Of a DNA stretch of 52,651 nt, positions 9,201-16,718 are shown piece by piece. Position 1 is the stretch's first letter. Each line of letters opens with the position of its first letter. The translations under genes and the position numbers were made by a program. The notes beneath the pieces are model-generated. The model was not told where the DNA came from. It saw only the letters and a list, made by a program, of their open reading frames with translations, and did not search any database. Source of the DNA: CAZPMO01 sp964587515 (GTDB lineage: Bacteria; Pseudomonadota; Alphaproteobacteria; MPNO01); assembly GCA_964587515.1 (NCBI GenBank), contig CAZPMO010000009.1, positions 1-52,651 on the forward strand. Direction: 5' to 3'.

Positions 9201-9761
9201 ATGCCGTTCTTCAAATCTCTGTCCGGGGATTCAGGTCCCGGGGATGTCTTCAAGGCCTATCCTGAAATCTATGGACCGTGGGCCGATACCAGCCAGGCGC
9301 TGATGAACGGCCCGTCGCCGCTGAGCCCCGGCGAGCGCGAGATGATCGCCGCTTTCGTGGTGGGGGTGGCGAAATGCGAATACGCCTATGTGGCCCATAC
9401 CGCCGCGGCCTATGCCTGGGGAATAGAGGAAGGGTTGATCGATGCGCTTCTCGAAGATTTGGAGAACGCGCCGGTGGACGCGAAATTCAAGCCGCTGCTC
9501 GCCTATGCCCGCAAGCTTACGCTGACCCCCAGCGAAGTGACCCAAGCGGACGCCGATGCGGTGTTCGACGCCGGCTGGAATGAAAAGGCCATGCATGACG
9601 CTATCGCCGTGACCGCGCGCATGAATTTCATGTGCCGCCTGGTCCAGGGCCATGGTTTTACCCCGATGAGCACCGAGCGCGCCGCCGAAAACGCCCGCAA
9701 CAGGCAAAAGCTGGGCTACCGCAATCTCTACCCACATTTTGTCGAGAAAACCGGGAAGTAA
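9201..9761 (+). CDS. Carboxymuconolactone decarboxylase/AhpD-fold protein
   Basis: All-helical AhpD-like protein of 186 aa. The core LSPGEREMIAAFVVGVAKCEYAYVAHTAAA matches the CMD motif E-x11-C-x2-C-x3-H, but here it reads C-E-Y-A-x3-H, so the second cysteine is alanine. AhpD peroxidase activity uses both cysteines, so a disulfide-based peroxidase is doubtful; the fold may serve a decarboxylase or other function. The C-terminal part (ARNRQKLGYRNLYPHFVEK) resembles 'peroxidase-related' CMD proteins. It lies 80 bases before the SDR gene that opens the catabolic region and may belong to it. Confidence 0.8.
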   Translation: MPFFKSLSGDSGPGDVFKAYPEIYGPWADTSQALMNGPSPLSPGEREMIAAFVVGVAKCEYAYVAHTAAAYAWGIEEGLIDALLEDLENAPVDAKFKPLLAYARKLTLTPSEVTQADADAVFDAGWNEKAMHDAIAVTARMNFMCRLVQGHGFTPMSTERAAENARNRQKLGYRNLYPHFVEKTGK

Positions 9762-9841
9762 TTTCGGCGCGAATAGACTCTGTAATTTCGAAATCCGGTC
9801 AAACGTGGCATTCTTGGAACGTGGATTTTCGGGAGTAGTCA

Positions 9842-10603
9842 ATGAACAAATCGAACCGGGCCGCGCTGGTCACCGGCTCGGCCTCCGGTATCGGCCGGGC
9901 GGCGGCGATCGCGCTTGCGCGCGCGGGTTATGACGTTGCGATCAATTACAGCCGCAGCGAGGACGCGGCGCGCGAGACCGCGTCCACATGCGAATCCGCC
10001 GGCGTCCGCGCCATCGTTCACAAATGCGATGTCAGCGACGAAGACGCCGTGCGCGCCATGGTGGCGGCGTGCGAGGACGCCTTCGGCCGCCTCGACGTGC
10101 TGATCAACAATGCCGGCATCACGGTTCAGGTGCCGATCAAGGATCTGGACGCGCTTGATCTCGACGATTGGGACCGCGTGTTCGCCGTCAATGTCCGGGG
10201 CCTGTTCCAGTCGACCCGCGCCGCCGCGCCGATGCTGAAGGCGGCCAAGGGGTGCGTGGTCAACACCGCGTCCATTGTCGGGCTCAGGCCCGGGCCGCAA
10301 CCGTTGCCCTATTCGGCCAGCAAGGCCGCCGTGGTCAGCCTGACCAAGACGCTGGCGCTGGCGCTGGCGCCCGATGTCCGGGTCAACGCCGTCGCGCCCG
10401 GCTGGATGGAAGGCGACTGGATGGAGCGCATGCTGGGCGAGAACTACGAGAAGCTGATGGACCGGCGCGCCCGCATGACGCCGCTGAAACGCTGCGTGAC
10501 CGACGAGGACGTCGCCGATTCCATGATGAGCCTGGTTCAGGCCAACCGTTTCGTCACCGGCGAGATTATCGTCGTCGATGGCGGGTTTTCCAGCGTCACC
10601 TGA
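9842..10603 (+). CDS. SDR-family oxidoreductase (FabG-like)
   Basis: Classical short-chain dehydrogenase of 253 aa that oxidises or reduces an alcohol/ketone with NAD(P). The cofactor motif TGSASGIGRAAAIALARAGY is near residue 11, NNAG (INNAGIT) near 90, and the catalytic Ser-Tyr-Lys set in TASIVGLRPGPQPLPYSASKAAV. The C-terminus VTGEIIVVDGGFSSVT is typical. RBS GGGAG precedes the ATG. It is followed 24 bases later by an adenylate-forming ligase on the same strand, so it probably processes the same carbon skeleton. The substrate is unknown. Confidence 0.92.
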   Translation: MNKSNRAALVTGSASGIGRAAAIALARAGYDVAINYSRSEDAARETASTCESAGVRAIVHKCDVSDEDAVRAMVAACEDAFGRLDVLINNAGITVQVPIKDLDALDLDDWDRVFAVNVRGLFQSTRAAAPMLKAAKGCVVNTASIVGLRPGPQPLPYSASKAAVVSLTKTLALALAPDVRVNAVAPGWMEGDWMERMLGENYEKLMDRRARMTPLKRCVTDEDVADSMMSLVQANRFVTGEIIVVDGGFSSVT

Positions 10604-10627
10604 TCGTTCGAAGGGCCGAGAGGCATC

Positions 10628-12277
10628 ATGCTCGAAGGTATCGTTCCGTTCCCGCCCGAATTTCAGCGCGCCTATCGCGAGAAAGGCTACTGGCGCGACA
10701 AGCCGCTGCGCGACGAATTCGCCGAATTGTTCAAGGAATTCGCCGACCGGGTCGCGATCATCGACGGCGACGACGCGCTGACCTATGGCGACATAGACCG
10801 GCTGTCGACCAACCTCGCGCTGAATCTGTTGGATCTGGGATTGCGTCCGCTCGACCGGGTGGTGCCGCAGCTTCCCAACGTCAAGGAATTCCCGATCCTC
10901 TATTTCGCGCTGCAAAAGATCGGCTGCATCCCGATCGCCTCGCTGGTGACCCATCGCTATGCCGAGATCAGCCAGTTCGTCGATCTCTCCGGCGCGGTGG
11001 CCTGCGTCACCCCCGCCGCGCACCGCGATTTCAGCTTCACCGACATGGTAAACCGCATCCGCGACGAAAGCGCGACGCTGAAATTCGGCATCGTTCTCGG
11101 CGATGCGCCGGACGGCTTCCATTCGCTGTCGGACCTGATCGAGACGCCGGCGACGCGCCCGGTGGAGGACATCGAAAAGATCGAGATCGATCCCGTCGAT
11201 CCGGCGGTGTTCCAGCTTTCCGGCGGCACCACCGGCATTCCGAAACTGATCCCGCGCACCCACAACGATTACGCCTACAACTCGCGGACCGCGACCACGG
11301 TAACCGAGCTGACCGGCGATAGCTGCCTGTTGCTGGTGCTGCCGATCGCGCACAATCTGCCGCTCGCCTGTCCCGGCATGCAGGGCGCGATGATGAAGGG
11401 CGGCCGCGTCGTGCTCTCGACCAGCCCGCGCGCCGAGGATGTCTTCCGGCTGGTCGAAAAACACCGCATCACGCATATCCACGTGGTGCCCGCGCTGCTG
11501 ATCGGCTGGATCAACGACCCGAATATCGGCGCGTACGACCTTTCCTCGCTGCGGATGATCCAGTCGGGCGGCCAGCGTCTCCAGCCCGAGGTCCGCACCA
11601 AGACCAAGGATTTGATCCCGTCGGTCTTCGTGCAGGAGAATTTTGGCATGTCCGAGGGCGTGATCATGTTCATCCGCCCCGGCGATCCCGAGGACGTGCG
11701 GCTGCACACGTCCGGCCGCCCGATCTGTCCCGACGACGAGGTTCGCCTGCTGGACGACGACGACAACGAGGTTCCCGAAGGCGAGGTCGGCGAGTTCTGC
11801 GTGCGCGGGCCCTATACGCTGCGCGGCTATTACGGCGCGCCGGAGCACAACGCGCGCGCCTTCACCTCCGACGGCTTTTACCGGTCCGGCGATCTGCTGC
11901 GCCGGCATCCGTCGGGCAACTATATCGTCGAGGGTCGCAAGAAGGATCTGATCAACCGGGGCGGCGAGAAAATCTCCGCCGAGGAAGTCGAGAATCTGAT
12001 CCTCCAGCACCCGGCCGTGCAGAACGTCGCCTGCGTGCCGATGCCCGACGAACGGCTCGGCGAGCGCATGTGCGCCTATGTGGTGCCCAAACGCGGCCAG
12101 TCGCTGGAATTCGCCGGGCTGATCGGTTTTCTGGAAGACAAGGAGATCGCGAAGTTCAAGCTGCCCGAACGGCTCGAACTGCTCGACGAGTTCCCCGTCT
12201 CGACCTTCGGCAAGGTGTCCAAGAAGGCGCTCGGCGAATGGATCGCCGAGAAGCTCGCCGACGAGGCGAAGGGCTGA
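10628..12277 (+). CDS. Aryl-acid adenylate-forming ligase (DhbE/EntE-like)
   Basis: ANL-superfamily enzyme of 549 aa that activates a carboxylic acid as an acyl-AMP. It resembles 2,3-dihydroxybenzoate-AMP ligases: N-terminal PFPPEFQRAYREKGYW, P-loop FQLSGGTTGIPKLIPRTHNDY, A5-like QENFGMSEG, hinge YRSGDLLRRHPSGNYIVEGRKKDLINRGGEKISAEEVE, and catalytic Lys in STFGKVSKKAL. No aryl-carrier or NRPS gene is nearby. The neighbours are catabolic (SDR upstream, amidohydrolase four bases downstream), so a CoA-ligase role on a hydroxybenzoate- or salicylate-like acid is more likely than siderophore synthesis. That assignment is inference; the family is clear. Confidence 0.88.
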   Translation: MLEGIVPFPPEFQRAYREKGYWRDKPLRDEFAELFKEFADRVAIIDGDDALTYGDIDRLSTNLALNLLDLGLRPLDRVVPQLPNVKEFPILYFALQKIGCIPIASLVTHRYAEISQFVDLSGAVACVTPAAHRDFSFTDMVNRIRDESATLKFGIVLGDAPDGFHSLSDLIETPATRPVEDIEKIEIDPVDPAVFQLSGGTTGIPKLIPRTHNDYAYNSRTATTVTELTGDSCLLLVLPIAHNLPLACPGMQGAMMKGGRVVLSTSPRAEDVFRLVEKHRITHIHVVPALLIGWINDPNIGAYDLSSLRMIQSGGQRLQPEVRTKTKDLIPSVFVQENFGMSEGVIMFIRPGDPEDVRLHTSGRPICPDDEVRLLDDDDNEVPEGEVGEFCVRGPYTLRGYYGAPEHNARAFTSDGFYRSGDLLRRHPSGNYIVEGRKKDLINRGGEKISAEEVENLILQHPAVQNVACVPMPDERLGERMCAYVVPKRGQSLEFAGLIGFLEDKEIAKFKLPERLELLDEFPVSTFGKVSKKALGEWIAEKLADEAKG

Positions 12278-12280
12278 GCC

Positions 12281-13120
12281 GTGCGGATCATCGATCTTCA
12301 TTGCTACACCAACACCCAGCAATGGATCGATTGCCAGGGGCCCTACGTGGCCGCGCTCGCGAAGTACTGGAACCGCGACTGGTCGGCCAAGACCGAGGAC
12401 GAGGTGATCGCCGAATTCGAGGGCGCCGGCGTCGAGGCGGTGCTGGTCGCGCTCGATCTGGAGACCACCATCGGCACGCCGCCCTGCGATAACGACTATG
12501 TCGCCGGGATGTGGAAACGCAACCCCGGGCGCGTCATCCAGGCCTGGGGCGCGGTGGACCCGTTCAAGGACACCGCCATCGAGGACATTCGTCACGCGGT
12601 CGAGGATCTCGGCATGATGGGATTTCATATTCACCCGATCATGCAGCATTTCGCGGTCAACGATGAACGCTTCGCGCCGTTGTTCGCCGCGATCCGCGAC
12701 CTCAAGGCGGCGGTGATGATCGATGTCGGCACCACCGGCATGGGCGCCGGCATGCCGGGCGGCATGGGCGCGAAAATCCGCCACGCGCATCCGCTGGCGC
12801 TCGACGATCTCGCCGCCGATTTCCCCGACCTCACCATCCTCGCCGCCCATCCGGGCTGGCCCTGGTACGAGGAAATGACGGCGGTGGCGCTGCACAAGGG
12901 CAACGTGTTCTGGGAGATGTCGGGCTGGGCGCCGAAATATTTTCCGGAGCCGCTGAAGCGCGACATTCGCGGCCGCCTGCAGGACAAGATCATGTTCGGC
13001 AGCGACTATCCCTCGCTCCCCTATGAACGCATCTTCCGCGAATGGGGCGAGCTCGGCTATGCCGACGAAATCCTCGAAAAGGTCTATCACGGCAACGCCG
13101 AAAGGGTGCTCGGGTTGTAG
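12281..13120 (+). CDS. Amidohydrolase_2 family protein (ACMSD/resorcylate-decarboxylase-like)
   Basis: TIM-barrel protein of 279 aa in the family holding ACMS decarboxylase, gamma-resorcylate decarboxylase and related hydrolases. Visible marks are the strand-1 motif IIDLHCYT, GFHIHPIMQHF, a metal-type His in LAAHPGWPWYEE, and FGSDYPSLPYERI with the conserved Asp near the end. The usual HxH after strand 1 is H-C-Y, so one metal ligand is replaced by Tyr. It starts with GTG four bases after the ligase stop. In context it may decarboxylate or hydrolyse the aromatic acid or a ring-cleavage product. Confidence 0.85.
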   Translation: MRIIDLHCYTNTQQWIDCQGPYVAALAKYWNRDWSAKTEDEVIAEFEGAGVEAVLVALDLETTIGTPPCDNDYVAGMWKRNPGRVIQAWGAVDPFKDTAIEDIRHAVEDLGMMGFHIHPIMQHFAVNDERFAPLFAAIRDLKAAVMIDVGTTGMGAGMPGGMGAKIRHAHPLALDDLAADFPDLTILAAHPGWPWYEEMTAVALHKGNVFWEMSGWAPKYFPEPLKRDIRGRLQDKIMFGSDYPSLPYERIFREWGELGYADEILEKVYHGNAERVLGL

Positions 13121-13844
13121 GCGGAATTCGTTCGCGGACTCATGAACCGTCCCCCTGTCATTCCGCCCATCGCCTCGCGGTCGGTAGGGGGCGCCCGCCG
13201 GAAAAGCGACGATGGACCCCATGCCCACCGGGAATCGGCGCGTCCCGCCCGTCATGATCCGGGAATCGGGCCGCAAGAGTTCGATCGTCATCCCGTTCTC
13301 CTCGTAATACAAAATGGCGCCGGGAACCGATGGCCCGCGAACCCGGACCGTCACTCTCCGACGCCTCTTAATTTTTCACATAAGGATATATTATGGAGGA
13401 TTCAAGGAGGAATTATGAAATTAATTTCCTTATTTCGTCTGAAAATGCCGGGAATTGTTGGCGAGAATGAATTCCGGGGGACACATTAAAATTTTCACCG
13501 CCGTTATTCCGAGGCCACATAACCGAATTGAATTTCTCCAATTCAATCAGATGTTCCCGAACCTCTCAGTACGGTTTCGGCGAGCCACCGATGTAGCAAC
13601 GCAAGACCCGACCCCAACTCTTGCAACTCTATATCTCGAATGCGTTCCCGACGTAATGTAGGGGCGGGTTTTAAANNNNNNNNNNCCTACATCAAGTCGC
13701 AAACCGTTATGAAAATCCGCCTGACCATCGGGGACTGGCGCAAAGGTCCCCTTTTGGGAGAGGGTTCGAAGCGTCGGATTTTATCCACCCGTGGCCGGTC
13801 ATGAATATCTTGCCCCATCGGGTAAGACGCGCGACCATGCCGCC
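13121..13844. other. Long non-coding spacer with an AT-rich island and an assembly gap
   Basis: No convincing gene. The first about 240 bases are GC-rich; from about 13365 to 13560 the sequence becomes clearly AT-rich and repeats several related words (aaggatatattatggaggattcaagg, attccgggggacacatt, gaattgaatttctccaattcaat). A strong Shine-Dalgarno (aaggaggaattATG, ATG at 13415) precedes a 24-codon frame starting MKLISLF and ending at 13486-13488; this could be a leader peptide or the remnant of a gene start. The phrase attccgggggacaca resembles motifs I associate with REP-type or transposon debris, but I cannot confirm it. The composition differs from both flanks, which suggests a junction or remnant of insertion. 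Confidence 0.55.
13656..13692. repeat. Palindromic repeat interrupted by the N-run
   Basis: The left flank of the gap reads ATGTAGGGGCGGGTTTTAAA and the right flank begins CCTACAT, the reverse complement of the first seven bases. The N-run (13676-13685) therefore sits in the right arm of a nearly perfect palindrome; about six bases (predicted CCCGCC) would complete it, so the ten Ns are probably a placeholder length. Palindromic GTAGGGGCGGGTTT elements are familiar intergenic repeats in bacterial genomes. Such structures often break short-read assemblies. Confidence 0.7.
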
Positions 13845-15056
13845 ATGACTGACAGGACGCAAAACGGCGCGGACGACATTGTCTCTCCCGAGGAACTGGT
13901 CGCGCGGGCGCGCGCCTTGGCGCCCCGGTTGCGCGAGCATCAGGAACGGACCGAGGCCGACCGCCGGGTGTCCGACGAGGTTTTCGAGGAGATCCTCGAC
14001 GCCGGTCTCTACCGGGTCCTGATGCCCAAGCGTTATGGCGGATTAGAGTACGGGCTCAATAATTTCGTCGACATCGCCTTCGAAATCGCGCGCGGCTGCG
14101 GCGCCACCGGCTGGGTCTATTCGATCACCTCGAAATATCACTATTTCCTGGCCAAATTCCCAGCCGAAGCGCAGGACGAGGTGTGGGGAGATAATCGGCG
14201 CGCGGTGACCGCCGCCTCGTTCACGCCGACCGGGACCGCGGTTCCGGTCGATGGCGGATACCGGCTCAGCGGCAAGTGGATGTTTTCCTCGGGTATCGAT
14301 AATTGCGAGTGGAACATCGTCGGCGCCGTCATCCCGTCCGCGGACGGCGAGGAAGGCAAGGGTTATTTTCTGGCCCGCACCACCGAATTCGGCATCGAGG
14401 ACAATTGGGACGTGATCGGCCTGGCCGGCACCGGGTCCAAGAACGCCTTCTGCGAGGACATGTTCATCCCGGCCCATCGTTTCCTGTCGATCGAGGACTG
14501 CCTGTCGACCCACCCCCCCGGAACGGAAGTCAATCCCGGCCACCTGTATCGTTTACCGCTATTCTCGGGGATTTCGATCAGCCTGTGCGCGCCCATCATG
14601 GGGATGGCGCAAGGCGCCTATGACGAGTTCGTCGGTGGGACGCGGGAGCGCGTCACGCGCGGCGCGGCGCTCTCCAAACCGGTGCCGATGGCTGAAATCC
14701 CGACCATCCAGCTCAGGATCGGCGATGCGGCGGCCTCGATCGACGCGGCGCGGCAGTTGGTCGATCGCGACTGCAAGGACATCATGGCGACGCTGGCGGC
14801 GGGCGAGGAACTGACCGTGGAACAGCGCGCCCGCAACAAGGGCGATCTCGGGTTCGCCACCCAGCTTTGCGTCGGCGCCGTCGACCGTCTGTTCGAGGCC
14901 GGCGGCGGCGGCGGGCTGTTCAACGACAACCGGGTACAGCGTTTCTGGCGCGATATCCATGCCGGCTCCAGCCACATCAGCATGAACTGGGATGCGGTCG
15001 GCGCGCTGTACGGGCGCGTATCGCTCGGCCTGCCGCCCGGTCCGGCGCAGTTCTGA
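13845..15056 (+). CDS. Flavin-dependent monooxygenase, acyl-CoA dehydrogenase fold (paralog 1)
   Basis: A 403-residue protein of the group D two-component flavin monooxygenase family (HsaA/HpaH-type oxygenase component). Marks are the N-terminal helical region (YRVLMPKRYGGLEYGL, GCGATGWVYSITSKYHYFLAKFP), the beta domain (YRLSGKWMFSSGIDNCEWNIVGA, DNWDVIGLAGTGSKNAF), and the C-terminal helical bundle with FEAGGGGGLFNDNRVQRFWRDIHAGSSHISMNWD, where the RFWRD-H segment is family-typical. The start at 13845 (MTDRTQ) aligns with paralog 2; an ATG at 13791 would add 18 residues. It is closely related to the protein at 18764-19975, indicating local duplication. No flavin reductase gene is seen nearby. 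Confidence 0.85.
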   Translation: MTDRTQNGADDIVSPEELVARARALAPRLREHQERTEADRRVSDEVFEEILDAGLYRVLMPKRYGGLEYGLNNFVDIAFEIARGCGATGWVYSITSKYHYFLAKFPAEAQDEVWGDNRRAVTAASFTPTGTAVPVDGGYRLSGKWMFSSGIDNCEWNIVGAVIPSADGEEGKGYFLARTTEFGIEDNWDVIGLAGTGSKNAFCEDMFIPAHRFLSIEDCLSTHPPGTEVNPGHLYRLPLFSGISISLCAPIMGMAQGAYDEFVGGTRERVTRGAALSKPVPMAEIPTIQLRIGDAAASIDAARQLVDRDCKDIMATLAAGEELTVEQRARNKGDLGFATQLCVGAVDRLFEAGGGGGLFNDNRVQRFWRDIHAGSSHISMNWDAVGALYGRVSLGLPPGPAQF

Positions 15057-15077
15057 GCCGCGCGGCGCCGCGCTCCC

Positions 15078-16718
15078 ATGACCGCCGAATACGAAAAAAT
15101 AAGGCGCGACTAGCGCTGGGATGAAGTTCTCGACTCCCTCGGGTGGACCGCCGACGGCCCGATCGATCTCGCGGCGACGCTGGCCGACCGGCACGCCGCC
15201 TCCGGCGCGATCGCCCTCGACTGGCATGGGCTCGACGGCGAACGCCGCGCGTTGAGCTATGCCGAGCTTACCGACGCCTCGCGCCGTTTCGCCGAAGTGC
15301 TGACCGGGCTCGGCGTCGTCAAGGGCGACCGGGTCGCGATGGTGATGCCGCGCGTGCCCGAGACGATCATTTCCATGCTAGGGATCTGGCGCGCCGGCGC
15401 GGTCTACCTGCCGATCTTCTCGGCCTTCGGCGCCGACGCGATCCGCATGCGGCTGGCGGACAGCGGCGCCAAGGTTCTAATCATTCATGACATCTATCGC
15501 GCCGCGCTCGATCAGGTTCGTGACGCGGTCGACCATGTGGTGGTGGTGGGCGGTGATGCGGCCGAGGCCGGCGAAATCGCATTCGACGCCGCGCTGGCGG
15601 CGGCGAGCGGGCGCTTTGACGCGGTTCCCGTGGCGCGCACCGACGGCGCGGCGCTGCTCTATACATCGGGCTCCACGGGCCCGCCCAAGGGCGTGATCAT
15701 CTCGGCCAACTTTGTCGCCGCCGTCGATTCCGGCGGGCGCTATTGTGGCGATCTGCGCGACACGGATGTCTATTGGCCGGCCGGCGATCCCGCCTGGGGA
15801 TATGGGCTCGTGTGTTACGGCCTGGCGCTGGCGCGCGGCCTGACGGTGGTGATGTGGCAGGCCCAGCCCAACGCCGAGGCCGCGCTCGACTTCCTGGCCG
15901 CCAATGGCGTGACGAATTACGCGACCGTGCCCACCATGCTGCGCGGGATGATGGCGCTGGGCGCGGATTATGTGCGGGCGCGTGGAATCCCGTTGCGGCG
16001 CATATGGTGTTGCGGCGAGCCGCTGAACGCCGAGGTGGTGCGGTTCTCCCTCGATGTCTGGGGCACCGCGCCGCTCGACGTTTACGGATCGTCCGAAATG
16101 GGCCTGCCGGTCGGCAATTTCGCGTTCGACAAGGGCTCGGTCAAGCCGGGCTCCATGGGCCGCGCGCTGCCGGGCCAGATCGTGACCGTGATCGACGAGG
16201 CGGGGGAGGAGCTTGCCGACGACGAGGTCGGGGTGATCGCGCTCGCGCCGAGCGCGCAAGGGTTTTACGCCGTCTCCTACTGGAACAATCCGGCCTTGAC
16301 GAAAGAGGTCTTCGACGGGCGCTGGATCGTCACCAACGATCTCGGCCGCCGCGATTCCGACGGCTATCTGTGGTTCGAGGGGCGTTCGGACGATGTGATC
16401 AATACCGCCGGATACCGCATCGGGCCGTTCGAGGTCGAAAGCGCCCTGATCGAGCACGGGGCGGTGGCCGAGGCGGGCGTCGTCGGCAAGCCGGATTCCC
16501 TGCGCGGCCATATCGTAATGGCCTATGTGGTGCTGACGCCGGGCCAGGCCGTCCATGACGGGCTGGAACGCGAATTGACCGTCACCGTACGCGCCCATCT
16601 CGGCGCCCATGCCGCGCCACGCGCTTATCGTTTCGTCGACGAATTGCCCAAGACCGAAAGCGGCAAGATCCAGCGCTTCAAGTTGCGCGAGTGGGCGGCG
16701 GCGGAGACGTCGTCATGA
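15078..16718 (+). pseudogene. Acyl-CoA synthetase (ACS/ACSM-like) with an in-frame amber at codon 12
   Basis: An AMP-dependent acyl-CoA synthetase. The family N-terminus starts at ATG 15078 (MTAEYEKIRRD) and continues in the same frame after TAG 15111-15113 as RWDEVLDSLGWTADGPIDLAATLADRHA..ALDWHGLDGE, then the uninterrupted body. Body motifs are LLYTSGSTGPPKGVI (P-loop), DVYGSSEMGLP, WIVTNDLGRRDSDGYLWFEGRSDDVINTAGYRIGPFEVE, and PKTESGKIQRFKLREW with the catalytic Lys. Because conserved sequence lies on both sides of the stop in one frame, it reads as a nonsense lesion (or sequencing error), not a misplaced start. The only downstream in-frame start-like codon before the core is TTG 15252, which would lose 58 codons. 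Its end overlaps the RidA gene by 4 bases. Confidence 0.82.

Noticed and set aside
10628..12277. Siderophore (2,3-DHB) biosynthesis interpretation
   Set aside because: No entA/B/C-like genes, carrier domain or NRPS in the window; neighbours are catabolic.
9839..13354. A very long open frame (about 1170 codons) on the minus strand
   Set aside because: It lies fully antisense to the SDR, ligase and amidohydrolase genes with strong motifs, and its translation is rich in His/Arg/Gly/Asp as expected of a GC-rich shadow frame.
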